A stretch of 9,970 bases of DNA. Origin: Alphaproteobacteria bacterium (GTDB taxonomy: Bacteria > Pseudomonadota > Alphaproteobacteria > Rickettsiales > 21-14-0-20-44-7). Below, piece after piece: positions 1 to 6,983 of the stretch. Below the pieces are notes generated by a model. That model did not search any database. It was not told the DNA's origin and was given only the letters and a program-made list of their open reading frames with translations. The DNA lies in assembly GCA_013288575.1 (NCBI GenBank), contig JABDBO010000038.1, forward strand, positions 1-9,970. Reading direction: 5' to 3'. The translations under genes and the position numbers were made by a program. How positions within the stretch are numbered: the stretch's first letter is position 1; the number at the start of each line of letters is the position of its first letter.

Positions 1-1478
1 GCATTGGCAAATTTGATCGTTACCGGCATGCGGTCATTCAATAAGCACGAATTGAAATTGATTTTTGTTAAGCCTAGAATATCTTTCAATACCTGATCTA
101 ACGGGCAATCACCGCGCTGCACTTTAATCATAATCGGGTTTGGTGTTTCTGGCCCCATGTAAGTATCTAGGCGCGGCACATAGCCCGCTGTCCATAGATA
201 AGCTTGGTGCTCGTTAATTTTCAACGCCATGCCGCGCATCACCGGATATTGACCAGGGCGAAATAGTTTTATACCGCCTCGCTCATCGGTGATCTGAATA
301 CCCACGAGGTTTGTTTCTTTCGCGCAGCCTTCTTGAAACCCCGCCCATTCTTCATTTGAAAACGCAGCTTGTGCGTGAATGAATAATTCCTTCGGCGGCT
401 CGCCATGTGAACCAGTATATTCCGCGACAACAGTGCTGATTAAAGCGCGGGCGGCGTTTCTATCCAGGTGAAATTCTTTTTTGATAGTATGCCACCACGG
501 CCCTAAAGCGCCACGAAACACAACGCCTTCGCCATTTGATAGGAACATCTGCGCTGCGCATACGGAATAGCGCCGGTCGCTTTGAGAATCATCTTGTTTG
601 TAAACCAGCCCAACGTAACAAACACCTGGCCTTACGTCGGCCAGCTGCCAGGGGCGACCACCTGCCTTGTAATAGCAGCCTGTACCGAGTTTCCAGGCTA
701 TCGTTGCTGCGTCTTCGACGGGACGCAGCAACATACCATTTGCCTTCACGAATTCTTGCGGTGCCAAGGTAGTTTCGCGCACCAGCTGGGTAACGATCTT
801 ATCTTTAAGTAGGCGCGCTTTTAGCTGGCGGCGGAAATGGGCCGCGTATTTATAAACCTCGGCTTGCGCTTCCTCATCACCAAAAAGTGTAGGCTGTACT
901 TGTAACTTCTTTGCTTTTGCCGGGGTGATGTAAATTTCGCCTTGTTCGCGCTGGCCTTTTGGTACCACAATAGTTGGGCGTCCCAGGCGGTAAACTTCTT
1001 CGGGTATTATTACGAACCAGAATTGCGGCGGATTTTCGGCCCGATTCTCAGCATTGATGATAGGTGCTACGAATAAATCCACGGCCTTTTGCACAGCCTC
1101 ATGGCGATTGCCGATATGCAAAACACGGGAAAGTTCATCGGGGTCAATATCGCCTAGCGCGATCACAGGTTCTACAGGCCATTCAGCACCAAACGCTTCG
1201 GTAAAGCCAGGGAATGGCACATGCTGCGGGTTATTCGCGCGTGAACGCTTTCCGGGCTTTGGAATATCAATAAAGCCGTTCATGGTTTTTGCCCAGGCTT
1301 TGAAACGCTTGAGGCCATTAGGTGTTGATATCACGCCATAACGAATTTGCTTGGTGTCTTTGCTTTCATCTACCGGGCCATAAAGAAACAACCCATCGCG
1401 TGGATAAACAAGTTTCTGGCCGAATTTGAATTGTAGCAGCGGTTCTTCGAAATAGCTAACGGTGGGGGAAATTTTCAT
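1..1478 (-). CDS. Short prokaryotic Argonaute (MID-PIWI) of a SPARTA system, C-terminus cut by window edge
   Basis: The minus-strand frame is open from the ATG at 1478 to the window edge, giving 492 complete codons. There is no N or PAZ domain. Residues about 150-265 look like an Argonaute MID domain, including a stretch (RRQLKARLL, then IVTQLVRETTL, about 216-238) typical of guide 5'-end pockets. Residues about 285-492 are PIWI: VCYVGLVYK (286-294), KELFIHAQAAF (363-373), and a closing segment with NFNS (474-477) and PVTIKF (485-490). Where active PIWI proteins carry catalytic Asp residues, this one has VGLV and HAQA, so it should bind but not cut nucleic acid, as known for short pAgos. The length matches the family at roughly 500 aa, so perhaps only a dozen or so residues are missing. 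The start follows a strong Shine-Dalgarno (GGAGGTGG, 1483-1490) and overlaps the upstream TIR-APAZ stop by ATGA. Its role is guide-directed target sensing within the heterodimer. The family call is secure; guide preference is inferred from relatives. Confidence 0.93.
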   Translation of the reverse strand, partial: MKISPTVSYFEEPLLQFKFGQKLVYPRDGLFLYGPVDESKDTKQIRYGVISTPNGLKRFKAWAKTMNGFIDIPKPGKRSRANNPQHVPFPGFTEAFGAEWPVEPVIALGDIDPDELSRVLHIGNRHEAVQKAVDLFVAPIINAENRAENPPQFWFVIIPEEVYRLGRPTIVVPKGQREQGEIYITPAKAKKLQVQPTLFGDEEAQAEVYKYAAHFRRQLKARLLKDKIVTQLVRETTLAPQEFVKANGMLLRPVEDAATIAWKLGTGCYYKAGGRPWQLADVRPGVCYVGLVYKQDDSQSDRRYSVCAAQMFLSNGEGVVFRGALGPWWHTIKKEFHLDRNAARALISTVVAEYTGSHGEPPKELFIHAQAAFSNEEWAGFQEGCAKETNLVGIQITDERGGIKLFRPGQYPVMRGMALKINEHQAYLWTAGYVPRLDTYMGPETPNPIMIKVQRGDCPLDQVLKDILGLTKINFNSCLLNDRMPVTIKFAN

Positions 1479-2857
1479 TGTTCCACCTCCACGGCGATAT
1501 CGTCTAATTCCTCATCCGCGAATGGGCCCTCTACATCGTCCGGGTCGTCTTCATCTTCGGGGTCGGCTTCCTCGTTTTCTACCTGCATGCTCACCGGCGA
1601 GGTGAAAGTAAGCGGAGGGATAGCTAATACTGCGCTTTTTTCTTCACCGAACGGAATAATCAGAAATTCCGCACCATCAGAAATCCAATAAAGCAGTGCT
1701 AACATCATGTCGCGCCAGCGGGCATTACGCCATGATTTGGTGAACGAGCGCCGCAGCCGGTGCATTTTTTTCACGTCATCTATTACTGTTTCGCCATTTT
1801 CTGTAAAAATCAGGTTGCCGCGCAGCTTAATATGTGGTTCAGGCCATGTGGACATTTGTGGGCTGAATCCGTAATGCCAATGGATTTGGCGCTTCTTTGA
1901 AAAGCCGCGAATCATCCGTAAGCCTTTAATACCATTCGGCCAGCTAAAGCGAATTTTGCTATCTGGTACTACATCTTTTTTGCCATACCAGCAGAGCTTC
2001 TTATTTGACATTTCGTAGTATGAAAGTTGCTTGGATGCTAAAAAAGCTTCCAGCCCCTGGCGCAGCATTTCGGTAATGTGCCGCCGGGCATCCCAGGGTT
2101 CTATACCGAGCGCGGGCCAGCCATTTTCCATGAAATCTTCGCTTTTGCAGCTTGCCATTAGGGTAATATTATTCTCCGGCATGCACTCTTGCAGTGAAGG
2201 ATAATCAGCAAAGCTAATAAATCCGCGATCTTTAGAAATTAGAGGAATAGGAGAATTTTTCAGCAGCCGCTTTTTGATGCTCATGCCAATCCCACCCTGG
2301 AAATCGTAATGATGAACTTGTACTGGTAGCGATGTGAATTTCAGCCAATTCGAAATCAGGTTTTCTTCCACCGCCACCGGTTCTTTGCCATGCACCAGCT
2401 GCACCGCCCGCCAGAAAGCTGCGTTTTCCGTTAGCGCTCTAGGAACCTTATATGTTTCCAACACTTCAAGCAGTTCCTTAAGGCCAGCAGCCCAACTTTT
2501 AGAAAAATTGATGCGCTGGGCGTGAACAATCAGAAACGGCGCTTTGTATTCTTCCAGACGCAGGGGAATAATATATTCCTTATCATCTATCGCTTTTGCG
2601 GTATCAGTTGCGATTTGAATTTCATTTCTTACACCTTGCTTTTCAACGCCAGCGGCCGTTCCAACCATCAGCACTTTAGTAGCGCGATTACGCAGGGCAT
2701 CTTCAAGAATTCGCTGCCAATCCTGCCCAGCCACCAGTTTTAGAACATCGGCCCATACCTCATAACCTGCCGCAGAAAGCTTGGCTCCAAGCCAGAGTGT
2801 AAACACATTATCTTCGGGGTTGGCGTGGCTAATGAATATGGCGTTTCTTTGAATCAT
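1475..2857 (-). CDS. TIR-APAZ NADase effector subunit of SPARTA
   Basis: A 460-aa protein. Residues 1-140 form a TIR domain: IFISHANPEDN (7-17), WADVLKLVAGQDW (35-47), and the putative catalytic Glu79 in GVRNEIQIA (75-83), which aligns by eye with the SARM1 catalytic Glu. Residues about 145-420 are the APAZ region, which in this family replaces the Argonaute N/L1/L2 lobes and clamps the short pAgo; basic patches (KKRLLK 195-200, KKMHRLRRSFTK 363-374) suit nucleic-acid contact. The last 34 residues (427-460) form a very acidic tail. I recall structural work on SPARTA reporting autoinhibition by a C-terminal tail, so this may be a DNA mimic. In known SPARTA, target recognition drives TIR tetramer formation and NAD(P)+ loss, killing or stalling the invaded cell. 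It is the first gene of the operon and ends in an ATGA overlap with the pAgo gene. The start has no clear Shine-Dalgarno but fits the conserved N-terminus. Confidence 0.94.
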   Translation of the reverse strand: MIQRNAIFISHANPEDNVFTLWLGAKLSAAGYEVWADVLKLVAGQDWQRILEDALRNRATKVLMVGTAAGVEKQGVRNEIQIATDTAKAIDDKEYIIPLRLEEYKAPFLIVHAQRINFSKSWAAGLKELLEVLETYKVPRALTENAAFWRAVQLVHGKEPVAVEENLISNWLKFTSLPVQVHHYDFQGGIGMSIKKRLLKNSPIPLISKDRGFISFADYPSLQECMPENNITLMASCKSEDFMENGWPALGIEPWDARRHITEMLRQGLEAFLASKQLSYYEMSNKKLCWYGKKDVVPDSKIRFSWPNGIKGLRMIRGFSKKRQIHWHYGFSPQMSTWPEPHIKLRGNLIFTENGETVIDDVKKMHRLRRSFTKSWRNARWRDMMLALLYWISDGAEFLIIPFGEEKSAVLAIPPLTFTSPVSMQVENEEADPEDEDDPDDVEGPFADEELDDIAVEVEQ

Positions 2858-2879
2858 ATAAAATTAAGAATATGTAACC

Positions 2880-2910
2880 ATTATAGTTTACTAGTAAATA
2901 TTAGAGGCAA
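2880..2910 (-). promoter_or_regulatory. Candidate promoter of the SPARTA operon
   Basis: Reading leftwards, a perfect TATAAT lies at 2880-2885. The best -35 is TTGCCT (2905-2910), which is only four of six matches and sits at a long 19-bp spacing. The spacer holds a perfect 12-bp palindrome, TTTACTAGTAAA (2887-2898). Transcription would start near 2873, leaving a leader of about 16 nt without a Shine-Dalgarno before the TIR-APAZ ATG at 2857. The weak -35 and the palindromes suggest a repressed or activator-dependent promoter. This is inference from base pattern only. Confidence 0.5.
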
Positions 2911-2925
2911 ATTGACCGTTTGCCT
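2905..2925. promoter_or_regulatory. Palindromic operator candidate shared by divergent promoters
   Basis: AGGCAAA (2905-2911) and TTTGCCT (2919-2925) are perfect 7-bp inverted arms around a 7-nt centre. The left arm contains the -35 candidate of the leftward SPARTA promoter, and the centre contains TTGACC, the -35 candidate of the rightward promoter. A protein bound here could therefore control both directions at once. Without an adjacent poly-T run it is a poor terminator. Confidence 0.5.
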
Positions 2926-2940
2926 AGTTTTAGCTAATAT
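2912..2940 (+). promoter_or_regulatory. Candidate rightward promoter for structured leader and membrane-protein gene
   Basis: TTGACC (2912-2917) is five of six to the sigma-70 -35 box. It is followed after exactly 17 bp by TAATAT (2935-2940); TATAAC (2938-2943) is an alternative -10 at a long spacing. The predicted transcription start, about 2947, falls at the first base of the structured region, which supports the call. Confidence 0.45.
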
Positions 2941-2946
2941 AACTGT

Positions 2947-3123
2947 GAACTTTAGTTCCGGGTCTTCAAAAACCCGCATAACCGGCTGACATGAGCCGTA
3001 CGATTTCATGTCGCTTTCCGAGCATTATGCCCGGGAGGCGGCAATGTATGTCCAGCCTTGCGGTAAAGATTGCCGCGATCGTGTTATGCGATTTTTGAAC
3101 TCCCGGTCGCCAGGAAACTGGCG
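2947..3123 (+). ncRNA. Unidentified structured RNA / long 5' leader upstream of the membrane-protein gene
   Basis: No known RNA family was recognised. Pairings seen directly: GAAC/GTTC (2947-2950/2955-2958); CGGGT/ACCCG (2959-2963/2972-2976); either CGGCT/AGCCG (2983-2987/2994-2998) or GACATGA/TCATGTC (2988-2994/3006-3012); CCGGGAG/CTCCCGG (3031-3037/3100-3106), enclosing GCGGCAAT/ATTGCCGC (3038-3045/3069-3076) and ATCG/CGAT (3078-3081/3089-3092), a three-way-junction layout; and CGCCAG-GAAA-CTGGCG (3108-3123), a GNRA-capped hairpin. An alternative 8-bp helix CGCATAAC/GTTATGCG (2975-2982/3083-3090) would cross the 7-bp stem. The stretch is visibly richer in G+C than its flanks, as expected for an RNA gene in AT-rich DNA. 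It ends 17 nt before the Shine-Dalgarno of the next gene, so it could be a riboswitch-like leader, a processed small RNA, or a single-stranded-DNA recombination site. Confidence 0.5.
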
Positions 3124-3150
3124 GCCATACTTTTAACTTTGGAGATTCAA

Positions 3151-4035
3151 ATGGTCCTGACAAGATTTACACGAGCAGCAATAGTCGCACTTCTAGTTTT
3201 ATTAATTCGACTTTTAGTGACCTACAGACCTGAGATAAGCATTTCGGTAGGAATTACGCTGTTGGCATTTGTGCTAGGCTTGGCGGTCCAATATGAGCTC
3301 GATTATAAGCATCCCGGTTGGCGTAGGTTATCTTTTATTATTTCTGGATTAGCGGCAATATATGAAATCGCTATGTATAAAGGCAACGAAGATAGAATGT
3401 TGTTGCGAGCGCTGATCGCACTTACAGCAGCAGGCCCCTGCTTATTAATACTTCGTGATTTATCTAATTGGATTATTGCAGGATTTAAGGTCGAAACAGG
3501 AGATCAATCCTATAACAAACAAAGTATTAGAAAAATAAGTGTAGAGTTCAATGATTGGCTTTTTGTGCCCACAAACAAACCATTGAGTTATCCAGCAGTT
3601 GATAATTTTACAAAGAAATACCTTCCATTCATAAAATCATCAAATCCTAATCCATCCGGTATTGGTGACTGGTTAGCCTTGTTAATCTTTGTACGTTTTA
3701 TACTGCTTGCTTTCAGCGATACCGTCAACTTTCTTAGCGACAGGACTTCAGCTGTTATCGGAATAAATTCATGGTTAGTGTTCATTGCGGCTACAGTTCC
3801 TTCAATAATAGCGGCGTGGTTTCTTATAACAGTACGTAAGCCAATATCCATTTTAATAGCTATAATCGCTTTATGGGTCAGTGGGCCGGTAGCCACAGTT
3901 CTGGATGTTAGCTTGATACATAATCCACGGGTCACTGAGCCCGGTAGTTTAGTTCTAGTCTCAATCCTCTTGGCTGTTTTATGGACGGTCTATTTAAAAC
4001 AATCGAAGCGGGTTAGAAATACTTATACAAGATAA
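3151..4035 (+). CDS. Unrecognised multi-spanning membrane protein
   Basis: A 294-aa protein that I do not recognise. I chose the ATG at 3151 because GGAG (3141-3144) lies six bases ahead of it; an in-frame TTG at 3070 would translate through the structured hairpins and lacks such a site. Hydrophobic segments at about 7-23, 29-47, 60-76, 85-103, 174-189, 207-227, 231-255 and 265-283 suggest seven or eight helices in the inner membrane. A polar loop lies at about 111-172 (basic and Asn/Pro-rich), and the C-terminus is basic (SKRVRN). There is no signal-peptidase site and no catalytic motif that I can name. It is divergent from the SPARTA operon, shares its control region, and ends one base from the convergent terS stop. 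A membrane effector or immunity role is possible because of the defence setting, but nothing in the sequence proves it. Confidence 0.72.
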   Translation: MVLTRFTRAAIVALLVLLIRLLVTYRPEISISVGITLLAFVLGLAVQYELDYKHPGWRRLSFIISGLAAIYEIAMYKGNEDRMLLRALIALTAAGPCLLILRDLSNWIIAGFKVETGDQSYNKQSIRKISVEFNDWLFVPTNKPLSYPAVDNFTKKYLPFIKSSNPNPSGIGDWLALLIFVRFILLAFSDTVNFLSDRTSAVIGINSWLVFIAATVPSIIAAWFLITVRKPISILIAIIALWVSGPVATVLDVSLIHNPRVTEPGSLVLVSILLAVLWTVYLKQSKRVRNTYTR

Positions 4036-4036
4036 C

Positions 4037-4534
4037 CTAGGTTGATTTTGGTAATTCTTTTGCGATCATTCTTTCCAGTGCTTTAAACTCAGCAACAAGC
4101 TCAGCATTGTTCTTTTGGCTTTCAGTACTTCTATTAGAAATTTCCTGAATAGTGTGCCTCCCATATTTCCTCGGTGACATCTTAGCCAGCCTCCATTTGC
4201 GAACATCTATTCGAAGTTTACTATGGGCAATAGCGTCATGGTTAACTCTCTTATTACCTTTTTTATCAAAATAAGTATCTTTGCTGCCGTCATCGGCAAT
4301 TGCCAATATATTTTCACACTCAAAATCGATCCATATCTCGCGCGCACGTACGTACTGCTCCGAAAACTCCGGGTACTTTGTTAACCAGTTGAAAATAGTT
4401 GATTGCGATGGCATATCTTCATCTCTGCATATAGATCGCAATGATTCACCTTTAATTAGTCGGTCGCAAATGGCTGTGACTAAGGCTTGGCTATATAAGC
4501 TAGGCCGACCATTTTTTCTAATAACTTTGCTCAT
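4037..4534 (-). CDS. Phage small terminase subunit, Sf6 gp1-like (TerS)
   Basis: A 165-aa protein resembling the small terminase subunit of phage Sf6. It has an N-terminal NGRPSLYS (8-15), a helix-turn-helix at about 32-52 (SLRSICRDEDMPSQSTIFNWL in two parts), a central helical region, and the family's characteristic KLRIDVRKW (106-114) followed by AKMSPRKYG (117-125). TerS binds the packaging site of phage DNA and loads it onto the large subunit. No large terminase, portal or capsid gene follows; the next gene is the convergent membrane protein. A lone TerS beside a primase and an AlpA-like gene is typical of phage satellites that redirect a helper's packaging motor, though a prophage remnant is the alternative. 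The ATG at 4534 has no good Shine-Dalgarno, and no clear promoter was found in the 170-bp upstream gap, so expression may depend on read-through from the primase operon. Confidence 0.85.
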   Translation of the reverse strand: MSKVIRKNGRPSLYSQALVTAICDRLIKGESLRSICRDEDMPSQSTIFNWLTKYPEFSEQYVRAREIWIDFECENILAIADDGSKDTYFDKKGNKRVNHDAIAHSKLRIDVRKWRLAKMSPRKYGRHTIQEISNRSTESQKNNAELVAEFKALERMIAKELPKST

Positions 4535-4704
4535 AATCTGTCTTTTTTGGGTTTTGATTTAATCTTAGTTCTAATAATTGAAGACTTATTTTGCCGAGTG
4601 CGCGTGCATAACAAAACTTAACTTTTGCGCGTAATAAATTACACTCTAGCTTCTCTATCCCCCTAACTGATCTTTTTGGAAAACCTCCCAAGCTACTCTC
4701 ATTC
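4535..4704. other. Intergenic gap upstream of terS
   Basis: An AT-rich stretch between the micro-ORF and terS. It holds a small inverted repeat, GTAAT-AA-ATTAC (4631-4642), and two GCGCGT direct hexamers about 20 bp apart. I see no convincing promoter, terminator or gene. A satellite replication origin often lies just downstream of the primase gene, so this is where one could be, but no clear iteron set is visible. Confidence 0.3.
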
Positions 4705-4800
4705 TTATTTTAATGAGCTATATTTCTTTCTATTCTTCTTTCTTATTTTAAAAGATAGAGGGGCTAGGAGGATAGAATCGAACTCTTTAGTATTTCTCAT
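4705..4800 (-). CDS. Possible 31-aa basic micro-ORF coupled to the primase gene
   Basis: The ATG at 4798-4800 overlaps the primase stop as ATGA, and GGAG lies seven bases upstream inside the last primase codons, so coupled translation is feasible. The peptide starts MRNTKEFDSILLAPLSF and ends in a very basic tail (RKKNRKKYSSLK). No family is recognised. The purine-rich tail could equally be an AT-rich, strand-biased DNA tract with chance coding capacity. Supporting points are the overlap geometry, which repeats the one at the start of the primase, and the ribosome site. There is no conservation evidence. Confidence 0.35.
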   Translation of the reverse strand: MRNTKEFDSILLAPLSFKIRKKNRKKYSSLK

Positions 4801-6983
4801 CTAGCTTCTCCCTGTATTTGTGCGGTTAGATCCGAGTTAGAATTTTCTTTCTTTACCCAAACTTTCTGGTTTCGGCTATTTATCCACTTCTGAGTTGTAT
4901 CCATACTTTGAGCTTTTAATATTTTTATGACTCTTTTTTCTTCTCGTTGAGATACATTCCTAATATCCACACCCAAAGCAAATATGAATACATCCTTCAG
5001 AGAAAAATATGTTTCAATGGGTTTTGTACCGTCAGGATTAGAGGTATGTAACCACTCAATGATAGTATCTTGCCAAGCATCTTGAATAATATGCCGATCG
5101 TAAATGTTACGCGCCAAATATTCAGCTTCTTGCCAATGCACTCCATCGAGATAGTATCGATCACGGGCTTCGGCCCATAATTGCATCATATCTCGTTTAA
5201 TAGCCTTGATGTCAGCGCCAGTAACTTCAAATGGTAACCAGCGTCGGTGGCCAGTTTCATCAATTAGAAATTCAATTGTGTTTGATGTGCCAGCGAATAA
5301 GCTGCGGCGAGGTGTAGTTGATGTAAATTCCTTATATTTTTCTTCATTAGTATCAAAACGCGTTGTCATGAAGGCTTTTATAGCTTCCATTTCACGAGCA
5401 TAGAAACCTTGCATCTCGGCAATCTCACAATGAGTTCTACCTCGCATCTTGCGACAGATTGTAGTAGAGCTCTCGTGTAGGGAAATTGATGTATAACATT
5501 CAGGTGATGGAGCCATAGCTGACAATGCCGAAGATTTGTAAATCCCCTGTGCGCCAATAATTACTGGTGTCATATCTGCCTGGCAACCAGGATCCATTAT
5601 GCGACCTGCATGTGCGCTCCACCAATAAAGTCCTACAGCTCTATGATAAGGTATATCTTCACAACCTAAGTAATCGACTAAAAATCTTTCAACGCGCCGC
5701 TTACCATCCCATTTTAATACATCAAGCCATTCTTGTGCTGAATCAAAGCTACGGTCTCTGGCAACCATAGAAATCATGCCGCGCAATACTTCCATTGATA
5801 TATGTTTAAAGCGGATGGCGCTCTCAAGATGTGTAGCAATACGGGAATAATCGTCATCGTTGAAAGCACGCCAACCCGAATTAACGTCCAGTGATTTATA
5901 TAAAATCTCACCTCGGAAGCGATCATATCTAATATCTGCATTAACAACATCAATCCGCTCAAGAGCTTTTTTAAGGTTATTACGCCCTTGTTCGACAAAA
6001 CCATGTTTGTCGCGTCCAAAAACGGGTAAAGGTATTTCCTCAACTTCACCGGGCTTTAATATAATCGGTTCAATTTCTGGGCCATACAGATCTAAGGCCT
6101 CAATGAAATCTGAATCAGTACGGTGTTCGCAATGTGAATGGAAACATTTGAAATGTCCTTGTTGATAGCCATTAGTGCCCGCCGGAAAATAAGTCGTAGA
6201 AGTTACACTACCGGAGCCTGGCGTATGTTCATTCGACCACGGGCATTCAATATGTACCTCGCCATTGCTGCCTCGCGCTAAAGGACTTAAGCGGTCAACG
6301 AAAGGGTCAGCTTTTATAATATTGGGTCTAATATGACGCCCGCCACTACGAGCTTCGAAACTTTCGCCTATACCAAACTTCTCATTAATTTTTACCCAAC
6401 ATGTATTGGCGGTTTCTTCGGTTATTTCGGGGAATTCTGCTGGCAAACCACCCAGCCACTCATATCTTGCACGGGATGGATGAGTGCCTATTGCAACAAA
6501 CTGCTGCCCAGTAGCAAGAAACTCGATCATATTCTTCTCACCATTAAGCTTAATGACTCTTTTCTTCATTCCTTCTTTGCAGCGAAAAGCAAGAAGTGCT
6601 CGAGGTGAATTTTTTCGTGTTCGCCTAGGAAGTTTAAATCCAAAGAATTCTTCGATAAACTGAATAATTTGTTCAACCAACTGCTTATCGTCAACATCAA
6701 TATCAAACGCATAGATATAGCCAGTTCTTATACATATGCCGTAGTCTGCTCGAGAGCTCCAATCTTGGATTTGAATAGGATGTGATTCGTGCTTTGCCCA
6801 TCCATGAAAGCCAACAACATCGCCACGCTTATCGTAACGGCTTGGGACTTTGCCTAAGTCTTTAAGACTAGATCGCGGGGAAATCCTAGAGGTTGGATGA
6901 CTTACTACAGGTAATAAATATTTGGTTAAGCCAAGAGTTTCGCTAAAATGAACCCAATCTTCTTTTGAAGCACCGTAGTTCAT
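4797..6983 (-). CDS. PrimPol-VapE replication protein (primase-polymerase fused to SF3-like helicase)
   Basis: A 728-aa protein. The N-terminal third is a bifunctional primase-polymerase: FDIDVDD (93-99) supplies the metal-binding acids, SPRALLAF (126-133) follows, and GQQFVAIGTHPS (159-170) carries the conserved His168. A zinc-ribbon-like cluster follows (Cys247, His253, Cys280, Cys285). The C-terminal half is a VapE/virulence-E ATPase: P-loop GAQGIYKSS (477-485), EIAEMQ (520-525), MEAIKAFMTT (532-541), GTSN (565-568) and DETGHRRW (575-582), then a probable winged helix. The protein would prime and unwind DNA at the element's own origin. The P-loop has Tyr482 where a Gly normally precedes the Lys. 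I chose ATG 6983, not the GTG at 7025, because it overlaps the HTH gene's stop as ATGA and has GGAGG nine bases upstream. Such fusions are typical of phages and satellites. Confidence 0.9.
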   Translation of the reverse strand: MNYGASKEDWVHFSETLGLTKYLLPVVSHPTSRISPRSSLKDLGKVPSRYDKRGDVVGFHGWAKHESHPIQIQDWSSRADYGICIRTGYIYAFDIDVDDKQLVEQIIQFIEEFFGFKLPRRTRKNSPRALLAFRCKEGMKKRVIKLNGEKNMIEFLATGQQFVAIGTHPSRARYEWLGGLPAEFPEITEETANTCWVKINEKFGIGESFEARSGGRHIRPNIIKADPFVDRLSPLARGSNGEVHIECPWSNEHTPGSGSVTSTTYFPAGTNGYQQGHFKCFHSHCEHRTDSDFIEALDLYGPEIEPIILKPGEVEEIPLPVFGRDKHGFVEQGRNNLKKALERIDVVNADIRYDRFRGEILYKSLDVNSGWRAFNDDDYSRIATHLESAIRFKHISMEVLRGMISMVARDRSFDSAQEWLDVLKWDGKRRVERFLVDYLGCEDIPYHRAVGLYWWSAHAGRIMDPGCQADMTPVIIGAQGIYKSSALSAMAPSPECYTSISLHESSTTICRKMRGRTHCEIAEMQGFYAREMEAIKAFMTTRFDTNEEKYKEFTSTTPRRSLFAGTSNTIEFLIDETGHRRWLPFEVTGADIKAIKRDMMQLWAEARDRYYLDGVHWQEAEYLARNIYDRHIIQDAWQDTIIEWLHTSNPDGTKPIETYFSLKDVFIFALGVDIRNVSQREEKRVIKILKAQSMDTTQKWINSRNQKVWVKKENSNSDLTAQIQGEAR

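Noticed and set aside
536..1341. Plus-strand reading frames of 76-95 aa inside the Argonaute region
   Set aside because: They are shadows of the minus-strand short pAgo, which has clear family motifs throughout.
2975..3090. attC-like integron site (CGCATAAC ... GTTATGCG, about 116 bp)
   Set aside because: The outer arms resemble R''/R' boxes, but the middle R base is off consensus, the inner L-type pairing is poor, no matching site follows the downstream gene, and no integron integrase is seen. Kept only as an alternative reading of the structured region.
2966..3163. 65-aa minus-strand reading frame over the structured region
   Set aside because: No ribosome site, no recognisable protein, and its sequence is explained by the RNA-like pairings.
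4702..4751. Repeated TTCTTATTTTAA (4702-4713, 4740-4751) as origin iterons
   Set aside because: Only two copies in a biased AT/pyrimidine tract that overlaps a possible reading frame; too weak to call an origin.
4763..4786. tRNA 3'-end-like fragment (GAGTTCGATTCTATCC on the minus strand)
   Set aside because: The T-loop-like core lacks a properly paired stem, no acceptor partner or CCA is present, and the bases are better read as the start of the coupled micro-ORF.
5774..6049. 91-aa minus-strand frame and several plus-strand frames within the primase gene
   Set aside because: They are shadows of the PrimPol-VapE gene, without ribosome sites or family likeness.
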